Positions 1-7,915 of a stretch of 33,929 nt of DNA are shown piece after piece. This stretch comes from CAXNKG01 sp964202965 (lineage in GTDB: Bacteria; Acidobacteriota; Vicinamibacteria; Vicinamibacterales; UBA2999). The translations under genes were made by a program, and so were the position numbers. Location of the stretch: the NCBI GenBank assembly GCA_964202965.1, contig CAXNKG010000035.1, positions 1-33,929 on the forward strand, given 5' to 3'. The notes beneath the pieces are model-generated. The model did not search any database. It saw only the letters and a list, made by a program, of their open reading frames with translations, and was not told the DNA's origin. Positions within the stretch are counted from its first letter, which is position 1. Every line of letters begins with the position of its first letter.

Positions 1-476
1 TTGATCCGCTCGATGACGCGGCCGATGACGACCTTCCGCTCCGTGTAGGCCTTCTCGACCTCGTCCCAGATCTTCATCTTCTCGGCCTTCTCGCGCGACA
101 GCACGATGTGGCCTTCACGATCCTCGGTGCGCTCGAGCAGCACGTCGACAATGTCGCCGGCCTGCACCGTGACGTTGCCGGTTTCGTCGAGGAATTCGTT
201 GACGGAGATGAGACCTTCGGACTTGTAGCCGACATCGACGATGATGTCGGTTTCGGTGACCTGGAGAACCGTGCCTTTGACGACCTCGCCTTCCGCCATG
301 TTGCGGAAGCTTTCGTCATAAATGCCGAGCATGGCCGCAAACTCCTGCGGATCCGTGTCGTCGTGATGCAGTGGCTTCACAGCCGGCCCAGAGGGCTTCC
401 CGGACCGTGTGCGTACCGCGGCACCGGGCTGTTCGCCCACTTTCTCGGGCGCCAACCCGTTGTCTACGTTCGCCAT
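1..476 (-). CDS. rpsA: 30S ribosomal protein S1, N-terminal part (runs off the left edge)
   Basis: Ribosomal protein S1 binds mRNA and brings it to the 30S subunit. The frame from ATG at 476 stays open to base 1, giving 158 codons of the N-terminus. After a ~50-residue Pro/Gly-rich lead-in, which is longer than in E. coli S1, comes the first S1 (OB-fold) repeat, with the segment GEVVKGTVLQV near residue 63 followed by DIIVDVGYKSEGLI, typical of S1 repeat 1. An AGGAGG Shine-Dalgarno lies about 10 bases upstream. cmk, the usual upstream neighbour of rpsA, is on the same strand at 1439-2110, but a plus-strand gene is interposed, so rpsA probably has its own promoter (see 477-702). The rest of the repeats lie outside the window. 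Confidence 0.95.
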   Translation of the reverse strand, partial: MANVDNGLAPEKVGEQPGAAVRTRSGKPSGPAVKPLHHDDTDPQEFAAMLGIYDESFRNMAEGEVVKGTVLQVTETDIIVDVGYKSEGLISVNEFLDETGNVTVQAGDIVDVLLERTEDREGHIVLSREKAEKMKIWDEVEKAYTERKVVIGRVIERI

Positions 477-702
477 TCCGTGCACGTCCTCCTAAGTCAG
501 TGTTCCCTGCCCGCTCTCGCGGGCTCAGGCCGGCCGGTTTCTGTTGCGGGGACCGGCCCCCCGCGCTATAACGGCTTTGAATGGATCGCTGGGTTACTGG
601 GTCGCGGGGTTGCTGGGTGTGGACCGCGTAACGGTCCCCCTGCGAGCACGGGCCATTCGCCGATAAGACACAGAGACTACGTCACTTATCGGTAACTGTC
701 AA
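477..702 (-). promoter_or_regulatory. Putative rpsA promoter with flanking inverted repeat and structured ~190-nt leader
   Basis: On the minus strand there is a consensus TTGACA (702-697), then 17 bases, then a weaker -10 TAGTCT (679-674). An 8-bp inverted repeat, CCGATAAG at 660-667 and CTTATCGG at 685-692, straddles the -10 and so resembles an operator. The leader down to the ATG at 476 contains three possible hairpins: 621-637 (6-bp stem), 532-558 (7-bp stem) and 509-524 (6-bp stem, 4-base loop), the last just upstream of the Shine-Dalgarno. In E. coli the rpsA leader folds into hairpins and mediates S1 autoregulation, so a similar role is plausible but is inference. A degenerate ctgggt-type tandem repeat lies at 589-620. 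Nothing else is seen between 477 and 737. Confidence 0.45.
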
Positions 703-737
703 GGTAACAAGGACTTGCGGAAAGCAGGGAACACGCA

Positions 738-1457
738 ATGGCGAAACGGAAGGCGTCACGAGCCACGGGACGGAAGAAAGCCGCCAGAAAAAGCGCGGCG
801 CGGCGCCGCCCGGTAGCCGCCAGAAAGGCCAGGAAGCCCGTCAGAAAGGCCACCCGGAAGGCCGGCCGCCTTCGCAAGGCTTCGGCGAGGCAGGCCCCCA
901 GGAAGAAGGTGGCCCGGAAGAGGGTCGCTGCCAGGAAGAAAGTGGTGGCCCGGAAGAAGGTCGTTGCCAGGAAAAAGGTGGTCGTCCGAAAGAAAGTGGC
1001 GGCCCGGAAAGCCGTCCAGCGCCGGCCCGCCCCGGTACCCAGGGCAGTCTCGAGGGCCAAGGTCCCGGCCTTGAATCGCGAGCGGCGGACGGTTCGCGAC
1101 GACGATATCGTTCCTTCCCCGCCCTCCTCTCTGGACCTGAACCGCACGGCGTCGGCCGCGCGATCCGGCCGCCGTGAACTGCACGAGCGGTTTGTCGAAC
1201 ACACCGACACGAGCCCGGCCATCACCGGCGGTGACATCGACGCCGACTGGGAGTCCGCCGCGACCGTCGGCGACGAGACACCCGGCGGCGACAACCCCAC
1301 GCCGGACATGGACATCGTGGACGACATCGGCAAGGCGCTCGGCGTCCAGTACGAAGACAACGAGGAGCTCAAGGGCGAAAAGAAGATCAGCGACCGGGAC
1401 CGGCATCGCTGGGAGCTCGATCCGGCGTCGGCGGAGGACTATAACGAGAAGAAGTAG
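738..1457 (+). CDS. Histone-H1-like Lys/Arg-rich tail fused to a DUF6335 domain
   Basis: This 239-residue protein has two unlike halves. Residues 1-118 are almost entirely Lys, Arg, Ala and Val, with five near-identical RKKV(V/A)xR units around residues 55-90, resembling the C-terminal tail of bacterial H1-like (HctB/AlgP-type) DNA-binding proteins. Residues ~148-235 are acidic, with the pattern GGDIDADW, VGDE, GGDNPTPD, VDDIGKALG, and DRHRWELDP near the end, which I recognise as DUF6335, a family of unknown function I recall mainly from cyanobacteria and Acidobacteriota. The gene sits between cmk and rpsA on the opposite strand, and its last 19 bases overlap the 3' end of cmk. A DNA- or RNA-binding role for the tail is inference; the function of the DUF is unknown. 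Confidence 0.8.
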   Translation: MAKRKASRATGRKKAARKSAARRRPVAARKARKPVRKATRKAGRLRKASARQAPRKKVARKRVAARKKVVARKKVVARKKVVVRKKVAARKAVQRRPAPVPRAVSRAKVPALNRERRTVRDDDIVPSPPSSLDLNRTASAARSGRRELHERFVEHTDTSPAITGGDIDADWESAATVGDETPGGDNPTPDMDIVDDIGKALGVQYEDNEELKGEKKISDRDRHRWELDPASAEDYNEKK

Positions 1458-2110
1458 CCCTTCTCCTTCACCAGCCCCATCACCCTGTCCACGACCTCCT
1501 GGATTGGCATCCCCGTCGTATCGATGTAGATCGCGTCGGGCGCGAGCGTCAGCGGCGAAACGGCGCGTGTCGTGTCTGACTTGTCGCGCGCCTGAATCGC
1601 TTCGGCCACCGCCGCCTGCCCCACGCGGCTGCCGGTGTGCGCCGGATCGTTCGCGCGCCGGCGCGCGCGCTCGTCGGGCGACGCATCCAGGTACACCTTG
1701 ACGTCGGCATCGGGGAACACGACGGTGCCGATGTCGCGCCCCTCCATCACCACGCCGCCATCCCGGCCCTCATCACGCTGACGCCGCACGAGCACCTCAC
1801 GCACGTTCGGCAGCCGCGCGACCGCCGCGGCCGCTGTGTCGATCTCCGGCGTCCGGATCTCGCGCGTCACGTCATGGCCGTCGATCGCGACGACGCCGCC
1901 TTCGACGGCGAGCGTTGCGCGGGCCGCCAGCGCCGCCACCGCCGCCTCGTCGTCCAGGGAAAGACTGTCGCGGCGCGCTTTCCACGCGACCGCGCGATAC
2001 ATCGCGCCCGTATCGACGTGGCGGTACCCCAGGAGCTCCGACAGCGTGCGCGCCACCGTCCCCTTGCCCGCGCCAGACGGACCGTCAATCGCAATCACTA
2101 ATTTCTTCAC
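1439..2110 (-). CDS. cmk: Cytidylate kinase
   Basis: The enzyme phosphorylates CMP and dCMP with ATP in cytosolic pyrimidine nucleotide metabolism. The 223-residue protein starts VKKLVIAIDG and carries the P-loop GPSGAGKGT at residues 10-18, then the family segments GYRHVDTGAMYRAVAWKA and GRDIGTVVFPDADVKVYLDA, followed by an Arg-rich lid (DERARRR). The length is normal for bacterial Cmk. The start is GTG at 2110. The stop overlaps the convergent DUF6335 gene by 19 bases. The hydrolase gene begins only 10 bases away on the other strand, so the two share a very short divergent region. Confidence 0.97.
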   Translation of the reverse strand: MKKLVIAIDGPSGAGKGTVARTLSELLGYRHVDTGAMYRAVAWKARRDSLSLDDEAAVAALAARATLAVEGGVVAIDGHDVTREIRTPEIDTAAAAVARLPNVREVLVRRQRDEGRDGGVVMEGRDIGTVVFPDADVKVYLDASPDERARRRANDPAHTGSRVGQAAVAEAIQARDKSDTTRAVSPLTLAPDAIYIDTTGMPIQEVVDRVMGLVKEKGYFFSL

Positions 2111-2119
2111 GAATTCCAG

Positions 2120-3301
2120 ATGCTAACATGCGCCTCGATGCGCTCCCGCCGCTGGATTCCCGTTGCGATCGTCGTCGCGATGATGGCCGCGCTGACGTAC
2201 GCGGCGGCGCCGTACGTGCGCGCCGCATTGCTCTTCGCGCGGGTCGGCAACGTCGGCGGCCGCGTGGAAGCGCTCGCGGACGCCGCGGCGCGAGCGGTGA
2301 CCGTCCGGCCGCGTCATGCCGTCCCCACGCGGCAGGGTGAGGTGTCCGCGCAGTTCTACGTTCCCGGGGGAACCGTGCGGCGTTCCGTCCTGCTGGTCCC
2401 GGGCGTGCACTCCATGGGGATCGACGAGCCGCGCCTGACGGCGCTGGCTCGCGACCTCGCCGCCAGCGGGATCGCGGTGATGGCGATGGCGCTGCCCGAC
2501 CTCATGGGCTACCAGATCACGGCGCGCTCGGCCGACGTCATTGAGGACGCGGTGGGATGGATGGCGGCACAGCCGCAGCTCGCACCGGACGGACGGATCG
2601 GCATGGTCGGGATCAGCTTCGCGGGCGGACTGTCGCTCGTCGCGGCGGGGCGCCCGTCCATCCGCGATTCGGTCGCGTACGTGGTGTCGTTCGGCGGGCA
2701 CGGAGACCTGGGGCGGGTCCTGCGGTATCTCGCGACCGGTGAGGCCGTACACGCGCCCGGCGTGATGACGATCCCCCCGCACGATTACGGTGTCGCCGTC
2801 ATCCTCTACGCGGGCGCCGACCGCGTCGTCCCGCCGGAGCAGGTGGCCGCGCTCCGCGACGGCATCCGGACGTTCCTCCTGGCCTCGCAGTTGACGATGG
2901 TCGACATGGATCAGGCCAATGCGATGTTCGCGAAGGCGCGCGGCATGGAGGCCGGCCTGCCGGCTCCGTCGGCCACCTACCTCAGGTGGGTGAACGAGCG
3001 GAACGTGAAAGAGATGGGCCCGCTGCTTGCGCCGCACATCGGCCTCGAGGCCGATCCGGCCGCCTCACCCGAACGCGCCCCTGACGTCCCGGCGGCGCCC
3101 GTGTTCCTGCTGCACGGGGACGAAGACACGGTCATTCCCGCGGCCGAATCGGTCGTGCTGGCCAACACGCTGCGCGCACGCGGCGCCGACGTGCGCCTCC
3201 TGCTCAGCCGTATCATCACGCACGCCGAGCTCGATCGGAGCGCCGCCATATCCGAATCGTGGGAGATGGTGGCTTTCTGGGCGGACATTCTCAAGCGATG
3301 A
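2120..3301 (+). CDS. Membrane-anchored alpha/beta hydrolase (dienelactone-hydrolase-like)
   Basis: The 393-residue protein begins with a hydrophobic segment (about residues 12-38) that should act as a signal anchor, placing the catalytic domain outside the cytoplasm. The alpha/beta-hydrolase triad is visible: the nucleophile elbow GISFAG (Ser166), the acid in HGDEDTVIP (Asp336) and the histidine in THAELD (His368). The LLVPGVHSMG stretch near residue 91 fits the oxyanion-hole strand. ATG at 2120 or ATG at 2138 could be the start. The substrate cannot be told from sequence; esterase or peptidase-like activity is possible. The gene stands alone, divergent from cmk, and ends just before a palindromic repeat. 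Confidence 0.8.
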   Translation: MLTCASMRSRRWIPVAIVVAMMAALTYAAAPYVRAALLFARVGNVGGRVEALADAAARAVTVRPRHAVPTRQGEVSAQFYVPGGTVRRSVLLVPGVHSMGIDEPRLTALARDLAASGIAVMAMALPDLMGYQITARSADVIEDAVGWMAAQPQLAPDGRIGMVGISFAGGLSLVAAGRPSIRDSVAYVVSFGGHGDLGRVLRYLATGEAVHAPGVMTIPPHDYGVAVILYAGADRVVPPEQVAALRDGIRTFLLASQLTMVDMDQANAMFAKARGMEAGLPAPSATYLRWVNERNVKEMGPLLAPHIGLEADPAASPERAPDVPAAPVFLLHGDEDTVIPAAESVVLANTLRARGADVRLLLSRIITHAELDRSAAISESWEMVAFWADILKR

Positions 3302-3302
3302 T

Positions 3303-3413
3303 GTTCACGCTTCTGGCTTCTCGCTGCTCGGTTCGTGTTCAGGTTCGATGCCGAGTTCGAACCGAACCCGAACCTGAACACGAACCAAGCAGTGAGAACA
3401 TAGCAGGGTGAAC
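3303..3413. repeat. ~110-bp palindromic repeat element, copy A
   Basis: The two 45-base arms form an imperfect inverted repeat. Both begin gttcac when read from the outside and share the core ggttcgtgttcaggttcg. A second copy lies at 4774-4879. The right end overlaps the GTG start of the pseudouridine synthase gene (3408). It could fold into a long hairpin or be a non-autonomous mobile element. No transposase is seen nearby. Confidence 0.85.
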
Positions 3414-4205
3414 ATCCGGCTCCAGAAGATCCTCTCGCAAGCGGGCATCGCGTCCCGTCGCGCCGCTGAGAAACTGATTGCCGACGGACGCGTGTCGGTG
3501 AACGGCTCGACGGTGACCGCGATGGGCATCAAGGCGGACCTCGCGGCCGACGATATCCGCGTCGACGGCCGCCGCATCAAGGCCGCGGAGCGGTCGCGGT
3601 ACATCCTCCTGAACAAGCCGGCCGGGGTGGTCAGCACGCGGTCGGATCCACAGCGCCGGCCGACGGTCGTCGAGCTGCTGCGGGGAGTCCGGGAGTACGT
3701 CTACCCGGTCGGGCGTCTCGATTACGACACCGAAGGACTGCTGCTGCTGACCAACGATGGCGATCTGGCCGCGATGCTGACTCACCCGCGGCACGGCGTC
3801 GAACGCACCTACGAAGCACAGGTCGCCGGGGTGCCGGATCACGATGCGCTGGCGCAGCTCCGCACGGGCATCCCGCTCGACGGCCGGCGCACACTGCCGG
3901 CCGACGTCGACCTGCTGACCCGCCGCCAAAAAAATGGGGTCGGGGGTCATGTAAAGAGGACACCCGATCGGGATGCCTGGATCCGCATGACGATTCGCGA
4001 GGGGCGCAACCGCCAGGTGCGGCGGATGTGTGAGGCCGTGGGGCACCCGGTGCGCGAATTGCGACGCACCCGGATCGGCCCGATCCAGGATGGGCGGCTG
4101 AAGCCCGGCCAGTGGCGCGAGCTGCGGGACGACGAGGTTACGGCGCTTCGGAAGTCGGCGGCGCCCCGTCGTCCTCGAGCGGCAGCATCTCCTCGCGCGG
4201 AGTAA
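3408..4205 (+). CDS. rluB: RsuA/RluB-family rRNA pseudouridine synthase
   Basis: Members of this family convert a specific uridine of rRNA to pseudouridine. Residues 1-55 form an S4 RNA-binding domain (MNIRLQKILSQAGIASRRAAE). The catalytic domain follows with LLNKPAGVVST and the signature GRLDYDTEGLLLLTNDG, giving catalytic Asp105. The C-terminal REGRNRQVRRM motif is also present. The start is GTG at 3408, inside the palindromic element. An unusual in-frame insert lies near residues 173-188, encoded by a run of seven A followed by tggggtcgggggtc, a word typical of mobile REP-like sequences. The 3' end overlaps convergent scpB by 68 bases. RluB versus RluE/RsuA specificity cannot be settled by eye; the symbol is a best guess. 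Confidence 0.9.
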   Translation: MNIRLQKILSQAGIASRRAAEKLIADGRVSVNGSTVTAMGIKADLAADDIRVDGRRIKAAERSRYILLNKPAGVVSTRSDPQRRPTVVELLRGVREYVYPVGRLDYDTEGLLLLTNDGDLAAMLTHPRHGVERTYEAQVAGVPDHDALAQLRTGIPLDGRRTLPADVDLLTRRQKNGVGGHVKRTPDRDAWIRMTIREGRNRQVRRMCEAVGHPVRELRRTRIGPIQDGRLKPGQWRELRDDEVTALRKSAAPRRPRAAASPRAE

Positions 4206-4779
4206 TCTCGTTCAGTCCCGCCGGCGGCTCGAACCCGAGCGCCTCGGCCATGTCCTCCACCTTCGGCAGGTCGGTGAGATCGTTCAGTCCGAACCGGATC
4301 AGGAATTCCTTCGTCGTCGAGTAGAGGAACGGCCGGCCCACGACGTTCTTGCGCCCGACGATCTTGATCAGATGACGTTCGAGGAGCGTGGACAGCACAC
4401 CCGACGTGTTGACGCCCCGGATCTCCGAGATCTCCACGGCGGTGATCGGCTGCTTGTAGGCGATGACGGCGAGCGTTTCGAGCGCCTGCACCGTCAGCTT
4501 CTGGGTCGAGCGCTCGTGGAAGAGCCGCCGCACCCATTCGTGGAGTTCCGGACGCGTGACGATCTGGTAACCGCCGGCGACTTCCACGACCTGCAGCCCC
4601 GGACGCTGCTCGTACTCGGCCGCCAGCGCCCTGACCGCGGCCAGGACATCTTCCTTCGGCTCGTCGCTGAGGAGCTTGTAGATCATCTTCATCGTCACCG
4701 GCTCGGGCGACGCGAAAATGAGCGCCTCGACAATGGCCTTCAATTCAGCGGACGCGGTGCCTGCAGACTGGTCGTTCAC
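4138..4779 (-). CDS. scpB: Segregation and condensation protein B
   Basis: ScpB is the winged-helix (kite) subunit that joins ScpA and Smc in the bacterial condensin complex for chromosome compaction and segregation. The 213-residue product shows the family order: AIVEALIFASPEPVT near the N-terminus, VAGGYQIVTRPE, then LTVQALETLAVIAYKQPIT followed by EISEIRGVN, and GRPFLYSTTKEFLIRFGL. The start is GTG at 4779, inside palindromic copy B. scpA lies upstream on the same strand, with the palindrome in the 107-base gap. Confidence 0.96.
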   Translation of the reverse strand: MNDQSAGTASAELKAIVEALIFASPEPVTMKMIYKLLSDEPKEDVLAAVRALAAEYEQRPGLQVVEVAGGYQIVTRPELHEWVRRLFHERSTQKLTVQALETLAVIAYKQPITAVEISEIRGVNTSGVLSTLLERHLIKIVGRKNVVGRPFLYSTTKEFLIRFGLNDLTDLPKVEDMAEALGFEPPAGLNEITPREEMLPLEDDGAPPTSEAP

Positions 4780-4879
4780 GCTTCTGTCTTCTCCCTTCTC
4801 TGTTCGTGTTCAGGTTCGTCGGCCGTTCGACGTTCGAAGTTGAACACGAACCGAGCAGCCAGAACGCCGCAGTGTGAAC
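4774..4879. repeat. ~106-bp palindromic repeat element, copy B
   Basis: The architecture is that of the element at 3303-3413: 45-base arms, outer gttcac/gtgaac ends and the core ggttcgtgttca, with a different centre. It fills the scpA-scpB gap and its left end contains the scpB GTG start codon. The pair flanks the convergent rluB and scpB genes. Confidence 0.85.
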
Positions 4880-4886
4880 AACGCCG

Positions 4887-5693
4887 TCATTGTGTGGGAT
4901 CGCTGATCGGGTGAGGTGCGTCGGCGGGGCGCGCGCGCTTGTAGATGCGAATCTCGCCGAAGCCGGTGCTCTGGAACGCGCGGATCATCTTCAGCCGAAT
5001 CATCTCGAGCAGCGCCAGGAACGTGACGATCATGAAGGGGCGCGACCCGTCGCCGTCGGCGAAGAGGTCCTCGAAGCCGCACGCCTCGGTTTCCGACAGT
5101 CGCGCGAGCAGCTGCTGAATCCGATCTTCGATCGAGATCTGGTCGGGCGGGAGCACCATGCGGGGCCGCCGGTTGGCGCGTTCGAGGACACCTCGGAACG
5201 CCGACAGGAGCGTGAAGAGATCGACTTCCAGCTCCGGCTCGAATGGCTCGCCGGCGGCCGCGGCCACGCTCGCATCGGCGCGGGTGTACTGCGCACCGCG
5301 GAGCGTCTCCCGATCGTGCAGGAGGTCGGCGGCCGCCTTGAACTTCTGATGCTCCAGGAGGCGACGGACGAGCGCCTCGCGCGGGTCTTCCTCGGGGCCC
5401 CCGTCCTCCTGCGACGGGTCCGGGCGCGGCAGCAGCATCCGCGACTTGATGTGGATCAGCGTCGACGCCATGACGAGGAACTCCCCCGCCACGTCGAGGT
5501 TCATCTCCTGCATCAGATCGACGTAGTCGAGGTACTGCTTCGTGATGACCGCAATGGGAATGTCGTAGACGTTCAGCTCACTCTTGCGAATCAGATGGAG
5601 GAGCAGGTCGAGCGGGCCCTCGAAGGCATCCAGCTTGACGTGATAGGCGTCCGGCGACGACTCGAAATCTGCGTGTTCCGCCACGGCGTGCAT
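4887..5693 (-). CDS. scpA: Segregation and condensation protein A
   Basis: ScpA is the kleisin subunit bridging the Smc heads. The signature LDAFEGPLDLLLHLIRKSEL, then DIPIAVITKQYLDYV and MASTLIHIKSRMLLP, sits at the N-terminus. The C-terminus contains FLALLEMIRLKMIRAFQ, the winged-helix segment that contacts Smc. I choose ATG at 5693 (268 residues), because upstream codons in the frame are non-conserved and overlap trpS on the other strand. This leaves only 13 bases to the trpS start, with no clear Shine-Dalgarno for either gene, so leaderless or overlapping transcripts are possible. Confidence 0.95.
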   Translation of the reverse strand: MHAVAEHADFESSPDAYHVKLDAFEGPLDLLLHLIRKSELNVYDIPIAVITKQYLDYVDLMQEMNLDVAGEFLVMASTLIHIKSRMLLPRPDPSQEDGGPEEDPREALVRRLLEHQKFKAAADLLHDRETLRGAQYTRADASVAAAAGEPFEPELEVDLFTLLSAFRGVLERANRRPRMVLPPDQISIEDRIQQLLARLSETEACGFEDLFADGDGSRPFMIVTFLALLEMIRLKMIRAFQSTGFGEIRIYKRARPADAPHPISDPTQ

Positions 5694-5706
5694 ATGATAG
5701 TAGTCG

Positions 5707-6813
5707 ATGAGCGACGTCACACAGGAGTACGGCGGCGGCACCTTTGACGAGGCGGTCCGCCGGTCCCAGGCTCTGCGCGCGGATTTCCTCAAGAACCCGG
5801 CGCGCTATCGCGTCCTGACGGGCGACCGGCCGACCGGCCCGCTCCACATCGGCCACTACTTCGGATCGCTGCGCAACCGGGTCGAGCTCCAGCAGCTCGG
5901 TATCGAGACGTTCATCGTCATCGCCGACTACCAGGTGCTCACGGACCGGGAGTCGGTGGACAGCATTCCCGACAACGTGCGCGAGCTGGTGCTCGACTAT
6001 CTCGCCGTGGGACTCGAACCCTCGAGCGGCCGCACCCACATCTTCTGCCACAGCCACGTGCCGGCGCTGAATCAGCTACTGATTCCGTTCCTGACGCTGG
6101 TCGGCATGGGCGAGCTCGATCGGAATCCGACCGTCAAGGAAGAGATCGATGCCGCGGGCCTGACGACGGTCAATGCGGCGATGTACACCTACCCGGTGCA
6201 TCAGGCCGCCGACATCCTGTTCTGCAAGGGCAACGTCGTCCCCGTCGGGCGGGACCAGCTGCCGCACCTCGAGCTCACGCGCAAGATCGCGCGCCGCTTC
6301 AACCAGCATTTCTGCCCGGACGACCGGCCGATCTTTCCGGAACCCGAGGCGCTGCTCTCGAACGCGCCGAAGATCCTCGGACTGGACGGCTCGCAGAAGA
6401 TGAGCAAGAGCCGGAACAACGCCGTCGTCCTGCGCGCGACGGCAGACGAGACGGCGGCTCTCGTCAAGAAGGCGAAGACCGACACCGATCGGCGCATCAC
6501 GTACGACCCCGGTCAGCGGCCCGAGGTCGCCAACCTGCTGCTGCTGGCGTCGCTGTGTACCGGGGACGCGCCCGAAGCCATCGCCGAGCGGATCGGCGAC
6601 GGCGGCAGCGGAACGCTCAAGACGGTCGTCACGGAGGCCTTGAACGAGACACTCGCGCCCATCCGGGCCCGGCGGACCGCCATGGAGGTTCACGCCGCGG
6701 ACGTCATCCGCGACACGCTCCGCCCCGGCATCGCCACGGCGAACCGGGTGGCCGACGCCACGCTGACGGAAGTCCGCGAGGCGATGAAGATGGGATATGG
6801 GCTACAGCAGTAG
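5707..6813 (+). CDS. trpS: Tryptophanyl-tRNA synthetase
   Basis: This class I synthetase charges tRNA-Trp. The 368-residue protein has a ~36-residue N-terminal extension of the kind found in one bacterial TrpRS branch, then LTGDRPTGPLHIGH (HIGH at 47-50), NAAMYTYPVHQAADIL in the tryptophan pocket, PVGRDQLPHLELTR, and KMSKS at 231-235. All signature elements are intact. Its last 12 bases overlap the convergent metalloprotease gene. Confidence 0.97.
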   Translation: MSDVTQEYGGGTFDEAVRRSQALRADFLKNPARYRVLTGDRPTGPLHIGHYFGSLRNRVELQQLGIETFIVIADYQVLTDRESVDSIPDNVRELVLDYLAVGLEPSSGRTHIFCHSHVPALNQLLIPFLTLVGMGELDRNPTVKEEIDAAGLTTVNAAMYTYPVHQAADILFCKGNVVPVGRDQLPHLELTRKIARRFNQHFCPDDRPIFPEPEALLSNAPKILGLDGSQKMSKSRNNAVVLRATADETAALVKKAKTDTDRRITYDPGQRPEVANLLLLASLCTGDAPEAIAERIGDGGSGTLKTVVTEALNETLAPIRARRTAMEVHAADVIRDTLRPGIATANRVADATLTEVREAMKMGYGLQQ

Positions 6814-7455
6814 CCGTAGCAGGAACGCCGCCGGCGGCTCAATCACCATCCAGAGAATTCCTGTCAGCATCAACGCGTAAAGAATCACGAAGCCGTAGGG
6901 ACGTAGTAGCCGGTCGTACGTGTCGGCCATCGGGCCGGTGAGCAGCCCCGCGAGGACATTCCCGCCGTCGAGCGGCGGGATCGGCACCATATTGAACAGT
7001 GCCAGCAGGACGTTCACCACGACCGCCGTCTGCAGCAGGTACTCCATCCGGGCGGCCAGCGGACCCGCGATCGCGTCTCCCGACGATTCGGCCGGTGCAA
7101 TGACCAGCAGGACCACCGATGCGATCGCCGCCAGCACGAGGTTGCTCGCCGGTCCGGCCGCCGCAATCCACATGAACTTCTGCCGCCAGTGCGGGCGCAG
7201 ATGCGCCGGGTTCACCGGTACCGGCTTCGCCCACCCGATGAGCGGCAGGTTCGTCACCATCGCGATCAGCGGGAAGAGGATCGTGCCGATCGGATCGACG
7301 TGCACCGCGGGGTTGAGGGAGAGGCGCCCGAGCGTGCGGGCCGTCGAATCACCGAGGCGGTCGGCCGACCAGGCGTGGGCCGCCTCGTGGACGGTCAGCG
7401 ACATCACGAGAACGAGGAACCCCGTGACGAGCTGCGTGGCGTCGATCCCGGACAC
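6802..7455 (-). CDS. Site-2-protease-family (M50) membrane zinc metalloprotease
   Basis: The 217-residue protein is an integral membrane protein with about five hydrophobic segments. The zinc motif HEAAH lies at residues 23-27 in the first membrane segment, and the third-ligand motif NMVPIPPLDGG lies towards the C-terminus, as in the short YwhC/Rip-like M50 branch, which lacks a PDZ domain. It probably cleaves a membrane substrate, which is unknown here. The start is GTG at 7455, directly abutting the TAA of the upstream cupin gene (TAAGTG), so the two are probably translationally coupled. Confidence 0.9.
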   Translation of the reverse strand: MSGIDATQLVTGFLVLVMSLTVHEAAHAWSADRLGDSTARTLGRLSLNPAVHVDPIGTILFPLIAMVTNLPLIGWAKPVPVNPAHLRPHWRQKFMWIAAAGPASNLVLAAIASVVLLVIAPAESSGDAIAGPLAARMEYLLQTAVVVNVLLALFNMVPIPPLDGGNVLAGLLTGPMADTYDRLLRPYGFVILYALMLTGILWMVIEPPAAFLLRLLL

Positions 7456-7863
7456 TTACGGGACCTGGCTCGTGAGCGGCTTGCCTTTGTCGACGACGAA
7501 GCTGGCGATCGCCTTGACGGCCGTCGTGCCCAGGTTCATCCCCTCGTGCACTTTCCCCGCTTCCACGAAGAACGTCTCGCCCTTCTTGTACGTCGCCCGC
7601 ATCCGGCCGTCATGGTCCAGCGTCAGCGCGCCATCGAGGACGTGTACGATCGCGGTGCCCGGATGCGTGTGGCGCCCTTCGCGTCCGCCGGCCGGAATCG
7701 TGACGGCCACCATGAGGTTCTGGTAGCCCGGCATCGCCACATCCTGCTGCAGCAGTACCGTGCGTTGGACCTGCGGCTGCTGCGCGGCGGCGCCGGCGAC
7801 GAGCATCGCGGCCGCGGCGGCCGCCGCAAGCCACGTGCGCAAAATGTGTGGAGTGACCTGCAT
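7456..7863 (-). CDS. Secreted cupin-domain protein
   Basis: This 135-residue protein has a cleavable-looking signal peptide (residues ~1-27, ending AGAAAQQ). A single cupin fold follows, with motif 1 around REGRHTHPGTAIVHVLDG and motif 2 around VEAGKVHEG, so the metal-binding histidines are present. The location is probably periplasmic. No enzymatic activity can be assigned. It abuts the downstream M50 protease gene without a gap. I see no good Shine-Dalgarno before ATG 7863. Confidence 0.8.
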   Translation of the reverse strand: MQVTPHILRTWLAAAAAAAMLVAGAAAQQPQVQRTVLLQQDVAMPGYQNLMVAVTIPAGGREGRHTHPGTAIVHVLDGALTLDHDGRMRATYKKGETFFVEAGKVHEGMNLGTTAVKAIASFVVDKGKPLTSQVP

Positions 7864-7915
7864 AGGAGCGGAAGGGTACCACAGACAGAACGGGCCGCCC
7901 CTGAGACGGCTGGGA

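Noticed and set aside
3330..3390. tRNA-like ggttcga motif
   Set aside because: It belongs to the palindromic repeat; no acceptor, D or anticodon stem can be drawn.
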